From NCBI GenBank assembly GCA_017507005.1, contig JAFWBT010000031.1, forward strand, positions 1 through 64,000: DNA of 64,000 nt, in the 5' to 3' direction. The position numbers and the translations under genes are program-made. The notes beneath the pieces were generated by a model that saw only the letters and a list, made by a program, of their open reading frames with translations, did no database searches and was not told the origin of the DNA. Numbering within the stretch: position 1 is the first letter of the stretch; the number at the start of each line of letters is the position of its first letter. This DNA comes from Clostridia bacterium (GTDB lineage Bacteria; Bacillota; Clostridia; Christensenellales; Borkfalkiaceae). Positions 17,864 to 26,662 of this stretch are shown one piece after another.

Positions 17864-17893
17864 TTGACAAAACAAAGCGAAAAGTATTATAAT
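17864..17893 (+). promoter_or_regulatory. Promoter of the CorC-like gene
   Basis: Perfect TTGACA (17864-17869) and TATAAT (17888-17893), 18 bp apart; leader of about 113 bases. Confidence 0.85.
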
Positions 17894-17915
17894 AAACAGT
17901 GACGAAGAAAATTCC

Positions 17916-17968
17916 CTCGGCGGACGTTTTGTTTATAAAACAAAAAAGGAGCAAAACGGACGCCTGAG
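17916..17968 (+). promoter_or_regulatory. Structured leader RNA with tandem G-A internal loop
   Basis: CTC-GGCG-GA-CGTTTTG (17916-17931) pairs with CAAAACG-GA-CGCC-T-GAG (17952-17968), giving 14 base pairs interrupted by a symmetric GA/GA loop (tandem sheared G-A pairs) and one bulge. The 20-base apical loop contains AAAAAAGGAG. It lies between promoter and start codon, not followed by a T run, so a cis-regulatory RNA is likely. It does not match a riboswitch family I know. Confidence 0.6.
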
Positions 17969-18013
17969 TGAAAAATATTCGATACGTTTAGAGGAGATTA
18001 AAACAAAAAAATC

Positions 18014-19294
18014 ATGGAACCCCTACCCCTATCAATTGTAATCGCAATTTTGGTCCTTTTTTCAGGCTTCTTTTCCGCAACGGAAACGGCGTATTCCTGC
18101 GCGAATAAAATCAAGCTGAAAAGTATGGTGACGCTCGGCAAAAAGAACGCGCAAGCGGTGTATCGTTTTGCCGATGAAAAATACGACAAATTAGTGACGG
18201 CGATTCTCGTCGGGAACAATATCGTCAACATTACGGCGTCCGCGCTTGGTACGATTTTGTTTGCAAAGCTCATCGTCAATGCCGAGCTGGCAACGACGGT
18301 TTCGACCATCGTTTTGACAGTCGTAGTGCTGATTTTCGGGGAAATTACCCCCAAATATCTCGCCAGCGTTTATCCTGAAAAATTCTGTTTCTTTTTCTAT
18401 CCATTGATGCAGTTTTTCTATTGGATTCTTATACCGATTTGTAAAATTTTCGACGGCTATAAGGCGCTGCTTGCGAAGATATTCAAGCTGAAGAAGGACG
18501 CGACGATTACGGACGAAGAACTGCTGTCTATCGTGGACGAAGCAGAGGAAGACGGTACGCTGAAAGAAGACGAATCGGAATTGCTCCGTTCGGCGCTTGA
18601 ATTTGACGATTTGAAGGTGGAAGATATCCTCGTGCCTCGCGTCAACGTTTACGCTGTGGAAGAAAACTGCACGATGGACGAAGTGTGCGACACCTTTGAA
18701 AAGACGGGGTATTCCCGTTTGCCCGTGTATCGCGATACGATTGACAACGTAATCGGGCTTATTCACCAACGCGACTTTTTCGTTGGCTACGTGAACGGTG
18801 AAAAGCGTTTTTCGCATTTGGTACAAGATATCGTGTTCACGTCCGAGCATATGCGTATTTCCGCCCTCTTAAAACAGCTGCAAAAGCAGAAAATTCATAT
18901 GGCGGCGGTGTCGGATGAATACGGCGGCTTGGTGGGTATCGTTACCTTGGAAGACATTTTAGAAGAGCTTGTCGGCGAGATTTGGGACGAACACGACGAA
19001 GAAGAAGTGCTGTTCGGACAAATCGAAGAAGGCGAATATTGGGTGGACGGCAAGTGCGAGCTGGAAGAATTTTTCAGCCTGTACGATTTGACGGACGAGG
19101 AATCGGAATCGAACACCGTTGCAGGTTGGGTGACGGAAAAAACGGGCTCTATCCCGCCCATTGGCACGACGTTTGAATTTGGCGGCGTGGAAATCAAGGT
19201 CGTAAAAGCGACCAAACAAAAGATATTAAAGCTCCGTTCCAAACGCTTGGGAATCGTCGAAGAGGACGAAAAGGAAAAAGAACTGTCGAAATAA
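18014..19294 (+). CDS. CNNM/CBS-domain membrane protein (CorC/HlyC family)
   Basis: 426 residues in the classic order: an N-terminal CNNM domain with about four membrane helices (FFSATETAYSCANK, LVGNNIVNITASA, EITPKYLA), a pair of CBS domains (about residues 205-330, e.g. VPRVNVYAVEENC and VSDEYGGLVGIVTLEDILEELVGE), and the C-terminal transporter-associated domain. The family includes Mg/Co exporters and so-called hemolysins. The nearest GAGGAG is 17 bases before the ATG, which is long, and upstream in-frame stops exclude a longer form. The structured leader suggests post-transcriptional control. Confidence 0.92.
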   Translation: MEPLPLSIVIAILVLFSGFFSATETAYSCANKIKLKSMVTLGKKNAQAVYRFADEKYDKLVTAILVGNNIVNITASALGTILFAKLIVNAELATTVSTIVLTVVVLIFGEITPKYLASVYPEKFCFFFYPLMQFFYWILIPICKIFDGYKALLAKIFKLKKDATITDEELLSIVDEAEEDGTLKEDESELLRSALEFDDLKVEDILVPRVNVYAVEENCTMDEVCDTFEKTGYSRLPVYRDTIDNVIGLIHQRDFFVGYVNGEKRFSHLVQDIVFTSEHMRISALLKQLQKQKIHMAAVSDEYGGLVGIVTLEDILEELVGEIWDEHDEEEVLFGQIEEGEYWVDGKCELEEFFSLYDLTDEESESNTVAGWVTEKTGSIPPIGTTFEFGGVEIKVVKATKQKILKLRSKRLGIVEEDEKEKELSK

Positions 19295-19405
19295 CGATAG
19301 CGCAATAGCGCCGATATTATAACGACGGTTGGTATCAGTTAGCACAGTTGGCGGTGGATACCAGTTGATAAAAAGAAAGAAATAAATTATTTTAGAGGTG
19401 TATAA

Positions 19406-20419
19406 ATGGCAACGATTTTGGTGACGGGTGGTTGCGGCTATATCGGTTCGCACACGGTACTCGAGCTGTTGAACAAGAATTACGACGTAGTGGTTGTGGA
19501 CAATTTTAGCAATTCGTCTTTCGAGAGCCTTCGTCGCGTGCAAAAAATCACGGGCAAAGAAGTGACCTTTTACGAGGCGGATATTCGTGACGGCGAAGCG
19601 ATGGATAAGATTTTGTCCGCGCACAAAATCGACGCGGTTATCCATTTCGCGGCGTTCAAGGCAGTGGGCGAAAGCGTGCGTTTGCCTTTGAAATATTACG
19701 AAAACAACATCAGCGGCACGGTAACGCTGTTGCAGGCGTTGGCAAAACACAACGTAAAGAAGATTATTTTCTCGTCCTCGGCAACGGTGTACGGCGATCC
19801 CGAACGCTTGCCTTTGGACGAAACTTGCCGTCTTTCGACGACGAATCCCTACGGCAGTACCAAACTTATGATGGAAATGATTATGCAGGATTTGCATAAG
19901 GCGGATAACGAATGGAATATCATTTTGCTCCGCTATTTCAATCCCGTCGGCGCGCACGAAAGCGGCTTGATTGGCGAAGACCCGAAAGGTATCCCCAACA
20001 ATCTGATGCCTTACGTTGCGCAGGTGGCGAGCGGCAAATTGCAGTGCATCAACGTCTTTGGTAACGATTACGACACCCCCGACGGAACGGGCGTGCGCGA
20101 TTATATCCACGTAGTCGATTTGGCTCTTGGCCATATCGCGGCGATTGAGCATTGCAACGACAGCGGCGTGCATATCTATAACCTCGGCACGGGGCACGGG
20201 TATAGCGTGCTCGATATGATTCACGCCTTTGAAAAGGCTTGCGGCAAAACGTTGCCCTACAAGATTTGCGAACGCCGTCCCGGGGACATTGCGACTTGCT
20301 ACGCAGCCCCCGACAAAGCGAAAAAAGAGCTGTGCTGGGAGGCGAAATTCGGCATTGAGGAAATGTGCGCTTCGCAATGGAAATGGCAGAGCGGCAATCC
20401 TCGCGGCTACGAAGTGTAA
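19406..20419 (+). CDS. galE: UDP-glucose 4-epimerase
   Basis: A 337-residue short-chain dehydrogenase-type epimerase that interconverts UDP-glucose and UDP-galactose. GGCGYIGSH (residues 8-16) binds NAD; SSSATVYG and the catalytic Y149-x-x-x-K153 are in place; NVFGNDYDTPDGTGVRDYIHV is typical of GalE. GAGGTG precedes the ATG. It supplies activated sugar that surface glycosylation such as the 2957-7715 operon could use. Confidence 0.96.
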   Translation: MATILVTGGCGYIGSHTVLELLNKNYDVVVVDNFSNSSFESLRRVQKITGKEVTFYEADIRDGEAMDKILSAHKIDAVIHFAAFKAVGESVRLPLKYYENNISGTVTLLQALAKHNVKKIIFSSSATVYGDPERLPLDETCRLSTTNPYGSTKLMMEMIMQDLHKADNEWNIILLRYFNPVGAHESGLIGEDPKGIPNNLMPYVAQVASGKLQCINVFGNDYDTPDGTGVRDYIHVVDLALGHIAAIEHCNDSGVHIYNLGTGHGYSVLDMIHAFEKACGKTLPYKICERRPGDIATCYAAPDKAKKELCWEAKFGIEEMCASQWKWQSGNPRGYEV

Positions 20420-20425
20420 CGCTGC

Positions 20426-21088
20426 ATGATCCAACCTGATATAATCATCCGTTCCGACCGCAAGACGTTGGCAATCTCGATCGATCCGTTCGGGCGATTG
20501 ATCGTGCGCGCGCCTCGTCGATATAGCGAGGAGCGGATTTTTGCTTTTATACAAGAAAAAGAACGCTGGATTTTACGCAAACAAGCGGAAAAGAGGGGGG
20601 CAGGTATGCAATTACCGCCCGAAAACCTCGACGGCTACACCTTTTTATTGCTGGGTGCAAAGTGCCAAATTCGGCTCGTAGACGGGCGGAATATTACGTT
20701 CGACGAGGGCGCTGGTATAATCGGTCTGCCACGCAAAAACGCACGCGATAGGCTGGTGAAATGGCTGAAAGAAAACGCGAAACGCATCTTCACTATCGTC
20801 ACCGAGCGCAAGGCGGCGGAAATGCAAACGTCCTTTCACTCGGTAACGATTACGAGTGCGAAGAGTAAATGGGGTTCTTGTTCGTACGATAACAAACTGC
20901 GGTATACCTTTCGGCTGTTGTACGCGCCGAAAGAGATTATCGAATACGTAGTGGTGCACGAACTCGCGCATACCAAGCATAAAAACCACTCGCCGCGCTT
21001 TTGGGCGGAGGTGGCAAAATACGTACCCGATTGGAAAACAAAGCGGCAATGGCTGAAAACGAACGGGATTTTGATGGAAATATTTTAA
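20426..21088 (+). CDS. YgjP-like zinc metallopeptidase (DUF45)
   Basis: A 220-residue protein with the zinc-binding HELAHTKHKNHSPRFW motif near residue 172 and the preceding KSKWGSCS signature of the YgjP/SprT-like M48-related family. The start is six bases after the galE stop and has no clear ribosome site, so it is probably read by coupling. The internal segment at 20592-20607 carries a copy of the GGGGGCAGGTATG motif. Substrate unknown. Confidence 0.88.
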   Translation: MIQPDIIIRSDRKTLAISIDPFGRLIVRAPRRYSEERIFAFIQEKERWILRKQAEKRGAGMQLPPENLDGYTFLLLGAKCQIRLVDGRNITFDEGAGIIGLPRKNARDRLVKWLKENAKRIFTIVTERKAAEMQTSFHSVTITSAKSKWGSCSYDNKLRYTFRLLYAPKEIIEYVVVHELAHTKHKNHSPRFWAEVAKYVPDWKTKRQWLKTNGILMEIF

Positions 21089-21112
21089 CGAAAACGAAAA
21101 GAGACTATAAAA

Positions 21113-21463
21113 ATGAAGACCATTTCGATTAAAAAACAATGGCTTTTGGCGTTAATTCCTATGTTTGGAGTGTTTATCGTGCTGTTTTGTGGGCTTTTCA
21201 ATCTCAAAAAGATAAAAGGAAAGCTTGACGTTAGCACAATCGGCTACGGATTTTTAACGCTGTTGCCCTTGACGATTTTTCTCATCGTCAGCGTGGCGGT
21301 GTTTGGACGGAACGTAACGGCAGACAACGCGACGCAGGTGGCGGTGACGGTGCTGTTGCTGTCCACGTTGGGCGCGTGGGTGTCGGCGTTCGTTGGCGTT
21401 TGGACGCAAAAGAAAATGCTGGATAGAGCCAGCCAAGAACAATTACAAAACGACCTTGGTTAA
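21113..21463 (+). CDS. Small membrane protein of unknown function
   Basis: 116 residues with three hydrophobic segments (about 10-28, 43-65 and 77-95) and a polar C-terminal tail. It follows the YgjP-like gene by 24 bases with AGAG as a weak ribosome site. No family recognised; codon use is like its neighbours, so it is likely a real gene. Confidence 0.65.
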   Translation: MKTISIKKQWLLALIPMFGVFIVLFCGLFNLKKIKGKLDVSTIGYGFLTLLPLTIFLIVSVAVFGRNVTADNATQVAVTVLLLSTLGAWVSAFVGVWTQKKMLDRASQEQLQNDLG

Positions 21464-21576
21464 AAAGGTCAAGTTTTATAAACAAAGTTTATAAACAAAA
21501 CCGCGCGCGCCGTGTTTAGTAACGCCGTAAAAGCGGTATAAATAAAAGAGAGAATAAACTTCCAAAAGAGGAATAT

Positions 21577-22296
21577 ATGTTAGAACTGAAAAACGTCAGC
21601 TATCACGTCAAAGACGAGCTGGGCGAAAAACAAATATTAAAGAACGTCAATCTTACCTTGGACGAACGATTCGTTGCGTTCACTGGCCCGAACGGCGGTG
21701 GTAAATCGACGCTTGCGAAGGTGATTGCAGGCATTATTCAGCCGACGGAAGGCAAAATTTATCTCGACGGCGAAGATATTACGCCGTTGTCGATTACCGA
21801 ACGCGCGCAAAAGGGCGTATCGTACGCTTTTCAGCAACCCGTGCGTTTCAAGGGCTTGACGGTGCGCGACCTTATCAATATCGCGGCAGGCAAGACGTTG
21901 AAGGTGTCCGACGCCTGCGCCTATCTTTCCGAGGTGGGGATGTGCGCGAGGGATTATATCGACCGTGAAGTGAACGCGTCCCTTTCGGGTGGCGAATTGA
22001 AACGTATCGAAATCGCGACGATTCTCGCCCGCTCGACAAAGCTTTCTATCTTCGACGAGCCGGAGGCAGGAATCGATTTGTGGAGCTTTGGCAATCTTAT
22101 AAAAGTCTTTGAAAAAATGCACGAAAAAACGCAGGGGAATATTTTGATTATTTCCCACCAAGAACGTATTCTCAATATCGCGGACAAAATTGTTGTCATC
22201 GCGAACGGTGAGATACAAAACGTCGGCGCAAAAACGGAGGTTTTGCCCCAACTTTTGGCGGCGGATTCCTGCAAGCGTTTGACGGAAAAATTATAA
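21577..22296 (+). CDS. sufC: SufC-type Fe-S assembly ATPase
   Basis: A 239-residue ABC ATPase. Walker A GPNGGGKS is at residues 37-44, the signature LSGGELKRIEIA near 143, Walker B FDEPEAGID after it, and the switch His in ISHQE. The QPVRFKGLTVRDL Q-loop region and ELKRIEIA are those of SufC and not of importers. It drives Fe-S cluster assembly on the SufB-like partner encoded 16 bases downstream. AGAGG lies upstream. Confidence 0.9.
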   Translation: MLELKNVSYHVKDELGEKQILKNVNLTLDERFVAFTGPNGGGKSTLAKVIAGIIQPTEGKIYLDGEDITPLSITERAQKGVSYAFQQPVRFKGLTVRDLINIAAGKTLKVSDACAYLSEVGMCARDYIDREVNASLSGGELKRIEIATILARSTKLSIFDEPEAGIDLWSFGNLIKVFEKMHEKTQGNILIISHQERILNIADKIVVIANGEIQNVGAKTEVLPQLLAADSCKRLTEKL

Positions 22297-22312
22297 AACG
22301 GAGGGGGCAGGT

Positions 22313-23239
22313 ATGGATTCAATTCAAAAAGACCTATTGAAGCAGATAGCTGATTTGCACGGCGTCCCCGAGGGTGCGTACAATATCCGCGGCAATGGTG
22401 AAAAGCTGGGCCGTAACACGACGGCGAATATCGATATCGTCACCAAAACGGACGGTAAAGAGGGCATTGATATCATCATAAAACCAGGCACGAAAAACGA
22501 GAGTATGCACATACCCGTCATCATCAGCAAGGCAGGCTTGCAAGAGGTGGTGTATAACGATTTTTATATCGGTGAGGACGCGGACGTGACGATTGTTGCG
22601 GGCTGCGGTATTCATAACTGCGGCGGCGTGGATATGACGTCGCGGCACGACGGCGTGCATACCTTTTACGTCGGCAAAAACGCGCGTGTGAAATACGTCG
22701 AAAAACACTACGGCGAGGGGGACGGTAACGGTAAAAACGTGATGAATCCCGAAACGGTGGTGCATTTGGACGAAGGCGCGTATATGGAAATGGAAACGAC
22801 GCAAATCAAGGGTATCGATTCGACCAAGCGTATCACGCGCGCGGATATGAAAGCGGGCGCGGAATTTATCGTAAAGGAAAAGCTCTACACCCACGGCAAG
22901 CAGTCGGCGGATACCGATTTCGTAATCGATATGAACGGCGAGGGCTGTCGCGCAGACGTAATGTCCCGTTCGGTAGCAGGCGGTGAATCGGTGCAGCGTT
23001 TCGTATCGACCATGAACGGCAACGCGCCCTGCTATGGGCATACTGAATGCGACGCGATTATTATGGACCACGCGGCGGTGACGGCTGCTCCCTGCCTTTC
23101 TGCAAACGATATCGACGCCGAGCTGATTCACGAAGCGGCAATCGGTAAAATTGCAGGTGAACAGCTTATCAAGCTGATGACGCTTGGGCTGACGGAGAAA
23201 GAGGCGGAGGAGCAGATAATAAAGGGCTTCTTACATTAA
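22313..23239 (+). CDS. SufB/SufD-like Fe-S scaffold (short form)
   Basis: 308 residues, much shorter than usual SufB (about 470-495): essentially the beta-helix core and C-terminal helices. The Cys that matches the essential SufB Cys is C246 in HTECDAI, and H273 in LIHEAAIGKI fits the SufD/SufB His. A CGIHNCGG pair lies at 98-105. With SufC it makes a two-gene system, like the minimal SmsCB type, with no SufS, SufU or SufD nearby. The ribosome site lies in GAGGGGGCAGGTATG. Confidence 0.88.
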   Translation: MDSIQKDLLKQIADLHGVPEGAYNIRGNGEKLGRNTTANIDIVTKTDGKEGIDIIIKPGTKNESMHIPVIISKAGLQEVVYNDFYIGEDADVTIVAGCGIHNCGGVDMTSRHDGVHTFYVGKNARVKYVEKHYGEGDGNGKNVMNPETVVHLDEGAYMEMETTQIKGIDSTKRITRADMKAGAEFIVKEKLYTHGKQSADTDFVIDMNGEGCRADVMSRSVAGGESVQRFVSTMNGNAPCYGHTECDAIIMDHAAVTAAPCLSANDIDAELIHEAAIGKIAGEQLIKLMTLGLTEKEAEEQIIKGFLH

Positions 23240-23254
23240 AAAACCAAAGAATCT

Positions 23255-23433
23255 GCGGCGAAATACAGCGTTGAACTTACGTTTTTCCTTGGTCACGTAC
23301 GGCTAGTACGCTCCCTGCGGAAAAGCCGCGTTCGCCTTGTCTTTCTTACAGCTTGCTTTGTTTTTGTAAAATAAGGTAGCGGCGAAATACTACGTTGAAC
23401 TTACGTTTTTCCTTGGTCACGTACGGCTAGTAC
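23255..23433. repeat. Duplicated 55-bp repeat between sufB-like gene and aminopeptidase
   Basis: The units 23255-23309 and 23379-23433 are nearly identical (changes near TACAGCG/TACTACG). Each holds TTCCTTGGTCACGTAC and a small hairpin CGTAC-GGCTA-GTACG. Spacing is 124 bases. It is probably a dispersed, non-coding genomic repeat; no gene lies here. Confidence 0.8.
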
Positions 23434-23500
23434 ACTCGTGGGAAAAACAAAGCAACGCCATATCAACAATGAAAAAATAATAACAGGAGATACAGTAACT

Positions 23501-24877
23501 ATGAGTCAACTTGCATACAAAAGAACGAACGTATACGAAGTAGCGGACGAAAAGCTTATGAAAGAGATTTTTGATTACGCAGAAGGGTACAAGCACTTTA
23601 TCGACGAGGGCAAAACGGAACGCGAAGCTTGCGCGTACGTGGAAAATGCGGCGAAAGTGCAGGGCTACAAGCCTTTCAAATTCGGTGAGAAATTAAAGGC
23701 AGGCGATAAGGTGTATTACAACAATCGCGGCAAGAATATTTACCTCATCAAGGTAGGTACGGCGGACGTGGCGAAAGACGGTATCCGTATCATCGCTTCG
23801 CATATCGACAGCCCGAGAATCGATTTGAAACAAGTGCCTTTGTACGAAACGGATGGTATTGCGTTCGGTAAAACGCATTACTACGGCGGCTTGCGTAAAT
23901 ATCAGTGGGCGGCGATTCCTCTTGCGTTGCACGGCACGGTGATGTTGGCAAACGGCGAAAAGTTGGACGTTGCTATCGGTGAGGACGACAGCGATCCTGT
24001 ATTCTATATCAGCGATTTGTTGCCGCATTTGGCTGCAAAACAGAACGTAAAGCCCCTCGGCGAGGCTATCGGCGGCGAAGACCTCAACATCTGGTTTGGC
24101 AATATCCCGTACACGGCGGCAGAGGACGACAAAGACAAGACGGTGAAGGAAAATCTTTTGAAGATTTTGCACGATAAATACGGTATGGCAGAGGCGGATT
24201 TCCTCAGCGCAGAGCTTTCGCTTGTACCTGCGTTCAAGGCAAAGGATATCGGCTTTGACCGCGGTTTAATCGGCGCGTACGGTCACGACGACCGCGTTTG
24301 CTCCTATCCCGCGTACACGGCACTCTTTGACGAAACGTCCAACGAGCATACCGTTATGGTGATTTTGGCAGACAAGGAAGAAATCGGCAGCGAGGGTACG
24401 ACGGGTATGCAATGCGCCGTATTCACCGACCTTATCGACGAAATCGCGGCATCCTTTAACGTGACGTCGGCGGCAGTTCGCGCAAATTCTATGTGTCTTT
24501 CCGCGGACGTAAACGCTGGCTACGATCCTAACTATCCCGAAGTTTGCGAAAAACTGAACTCGGCATACCTTTCCCACGGTGCAGGGATTACCAAATTCAC
24601 GGGCGCGAGAGGTAAGAGCGGCTCGAACGACGCGAACGCAGAATACGTTGGCTATCTCCGTAAGCTGTTTGATGAAAACGGCGTTATTTGGCAGACGGGC
24701 GAAATGGGTAGAGTAGACGTTGGCGGCGGCGGTACGGTTGCGAAATATATCGCAAATATGAATATCGACACCATTGACATCGGCGTTCCCGTAATCTCTA
24801 TGCACTCGCCTTTTGAAGTGATTTCCAAGGCGGATTTGTATGAAAATTATCTCGCTTTCCGCGCGTTCATCAAATAA
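23501..24877 (+). CDS. M18 aminopeptidase (first copy)
   Basis: A 458-residue cocatalytic-metal aminopeptidase. Metal and catalytic residues are visible in SHIDSPR, LADKEEIGSEG, SADVNAGYDP and the last His in SMHSPFEVISK. LVPAFKAKDIGFDRGLIGAYGHDD is typical of bacterial M18 enzymes such as ApeA. Start chosen at the ATG with AACAGGAG upstream; the frame extends 21 codons further without a site and into the duplicated repeat. It is cytosolic and trims N-terminal residues from peptides. Confidence 0.93.
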   Translation: MSQLAYKRTNVYEVADEKLMKEIFDYAEGYKHFIDEGKTEREACAYVENAAKVQGYKPFKFGEKLKAGDKVYYNNRGKNIYLIKVGTADVAKDGIRIIASHIDSPRIDLKQVPLYETDGIAFGKTHYYGGLRKYQWAAIPLALHGTVMLANGEKLDVAIGEDDSDPVFYISDLLPHLAAKQNVKPLGEAIGGEDLNIWFGNIPYTAAEDDKDKTVKENLLKILHDKYGMAEADFLSAELSLVPAFKAKDIGFDRGLIGAYGHDDRVCSYPAYTALFDETSNEHTVMVILADKEEIGSEGTTGMQCAVFTDLIDEIAASFNVTSAAVRANSMCLSADVNAGYDPNYPEVCEKLNSAYLSHGAGITKFTGARGKSGSNDANAEYVGYLRKLFDENGVIWQTGEMGRVDVGGGGTVAKYIANMNIDTIDIGVPVISMHSPFEVISKADLYENYLAFRAFIK

Positions 24878-24904
24878 GCGTAAAAACCCATAAAAATTAA
24901 AAAT

Positions 24905-24922
24905 GCGCGTACCATGTACGCG
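24905..24922. repeat. Palindromic copy of the GTACCATGTACGCG element
   Basis: Perfect inverted repeat CGCGTAC-CAT-GTACGCG (24906-24922) between two convergent genes, just before their shared terminator. Confidence 0.65.
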
Positions 24923-24930
24923 ACGAAACG

Positions 24931-24962
24931 AAAAAGCCGTTGCATTTTGCAACGGCTTTTTT
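24931..24962. terminator. Bidirectional terminator between the two M18 genes
   Basis: AAAAAGCCGTTGCA / TGCAACGGCTTTTTT, perfect stem, A and T runs on both sides. Confidence 0.92.
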
Positions 24963-24981
24963 ATGCTTTTTATACTAAATT

Positions 24982-26262
24982 TTAGCGTACGATAACGCCT
25001 TCTTCGTTGACGGAGATTTCACACTTATAAAACGCCGTCACGCCTTTCACCATTTCTTCAAAATCGGCAATGGCAAAGCTCTCGCAAGCGGAGTGCATGG
25101 CCAGCTGTGCAACGCCGATGTCCACGCTACGAACGCCGACGTGGCGAAGGGTAGCCGCGCCCAACGTACCGCCGCTGCGTACGTCCGAACGATTGAAGAA
25201 TTTTTGATAGCGTACTTCGGCGTTATCGAACACCGTTTTTACGATTGCCGACGAGAACGCGTCGGTGGTGTACGCTTTATCCGCGTGTGCCTTGATTACG
25301 ACGCCGCCGCCAAGGGTGGGTCTGTTCGTAGGATCGCATTTTTCGGGGTGGTTGGGGTGCAACGCGTGCGCGTTATCCACCGAGAGCATAAAAGAGGACG
25401 CCAGTGCCTTATAATATTCGTTGTCGTCAAAACGGAGCGCGTACGCAATACGCTTTAAGGTGTTTTCCAAGAAATCGCCGTCTGCGCCCTGCTGCGTAAG
25501 GTTGCCTACTTCCTCGTTATCAAAGAACGCCGCCACGCAAATTCCCGTGCTTTCGCCGTGGGAAAGGAGCGCCTGCAAAGAGGCGTATACGCTCGTCAAA
25601 TTATCGATACGAGGAGAGGCTAAAAATTCGTCGTTTACCCCAAACGAATAGGGCATGTCCGCGTTCACGAGGTAAAGATCGTAAGAAATCACTTCGCTTT
25701 CCGCGTTTTCGCCATAGACGGCGTCGAGAGAAATGCCCTCACCCGACAGCGCGTACAAGGGCTGTAAATCGATTTGCGGATTGATAGCAAAGCCCTCGTT
25801 TGCGGTGCGGTTTTGATGGATAGCAAGGGAGGGAATCGTCACAAGGAAAGGGGATTCCACCGTTTCCGAACGGAGCAAACCGTCCTCTTTTCTTATCACC
25901 CTGCCCGCGATTTTCAGCGGTCTATCAAGGAAGGAATACCAAAGTCCGCCGCCGTATTTTTCGACGTTCAAGGTGACGTACGCGCTGGAAGAAATCAAGG
26001 GATTTTCCTTTAATTTCAAGGCAGGCGAATCGGTGTGCGAAGCGGCAATTTTATAAGAAAAATCATCTAACGCGCCCACGGTGAAGGCGATAATGCTGCT
26101 GCCGTTTCTCTCTACGAAATATTTTCCGTCCTCGCAAATGGGCCAGTCGTGCCCCTCGGGCAGACGACGAAAGCCGTTTTCGAGCAATATGTTTTTCACG
26201 TTTTCACACGCGTGATACGCCGTGTAAGAGCTTTTTAAAAATTCAATCAAAGAGTTTTTCAT
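24982..26262 (-). CDS. M18 aminopeptidase (second copy)
   Basis: A 426-residue M18 enzyme of the ApeB/aspartyl-aminopeptidase type: AASHTDSPALKLKE, FFDNEEVGN, SVDNAHALHPNHPEKCDP and the final His in QLAMHSACESFAI. It is convergent with and only distantly alike the copy at 23501. CGGAG lies before the ATG. Its C-terminus ends INEEGVIVR-like, as in the family. The cell therefore has two M18 enzymes side by side, probably of different specificity. Confidence 0.92.
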   Translation of the reverse strand: MKNSLIEFLKSSYTAYHACENVKNILLENGFRRLPEGHDWPICEDGKYFVERNGSSIIAFTVGALDDFSYKIAASHTDSPALKLKENPLISSSAYVTLNVEKYGGGLWYSFLDRPLKIAGRVIRKEDGLLRSETVESPFLVTIPSLAIHQNRTANEGFAINPQIDLQPLYALSGEGISLDAVYGENAESEVISYDLYLVNADMPYSFGVNDEFLASPRIDNLTSVYASLQALLSHGESTGICVAAFFDNEEVGNLTQQGADGDFLENTLKRIAYALRFDDNEYYKALASSFMLSVDNAHALHPNHPEKCDPTNRPTLGGGVVIKAHADKAYTTDAFSSAIVKTVFDNAEVRYQKFFNRSDVRSGGTLGAATLRHVGVRSVDIGVAQLAMHSACESFAIADFEEMVKGVTAFYKCEISVNEEGVIVR

Positions 26263-26315
26263 ATACCGCTCCGTTTTTTATGGATTGCGCTCGATTTTCT
26301 ATCGATTGCATACCC

Positions 26316-26344
26316 ATTTTAACACGTTTGCGCGCTTTTGACAA
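26316..26344 (-). promoter_or_regulatory. Promoter of the second M18 gene
   Basis: Minus strand TTGTCA (26344-26339), 17 bp spacer, TAAAAT (26321-26316). Confidence 0.65.
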
Positions 26345-26576
26345 GCCTTTGTGAAAAATATTATGGAAATACTTTCAAAAAATTATCAAATTTTCACAAA
26401 ACCTTGCTAAGTCTTTCACAAAGAAATGGTAAAATTTTGTCATATGCTGAGGCGTTATACAAACGTTTAGAAAGTAAACGCCGTGAAAAATACGTTTTTT
26501 CGACACGGCTTTTAAAAAAGTTTCCTTTTATTGCGATAAAACGAACGGTGGAGCGTAAAAAAGTTCTTCCATATTC
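26345..26576. other. AT-rich intergenic stretch without a gene
   Basis: No credible ORF. It contains TTTTCACAAAA and CTTTCACAAAG...TAAAAT-like blocks (about 26370-26440) that resemble those at 38690-38750. They could be extra promoter elements. Confidence 0.4.
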
Positions 26577-26606
26577 TTGACAAAAGCTGGGGAAAAACTG
26601 TATAAT
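26577..26606 (+). promoter_or_regulatory. Promoter of the MarR-like regulator
   Basis: Perfect TTGACA (26577-26582) and TATAAT (26601-26606), 18 bp apart. Confidence 0.85.
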
Positions 26607-26662
26607 AATAAGCGTGTTCTTATATGAAGAACGAGGAAGAAAATTTAGAGGTGAAATTATTT

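Noticed and set aside
17916-17968. Known Mg or fluoride riboswitch
   Set aside because: Lacks the conserved bases of M-box, yybP-ykoY or crcB elements; kept as an unassigned structured leader.
19226-20554. 442-codon open frame on the minus strand
   Set aside because: Antisense shadow of galE.
26338-26580. 80-codon ORF before the MarR-like gene
   Set aside because: AT-rich spacer, no ribosome site, overlaps the -35 box of the next gene.
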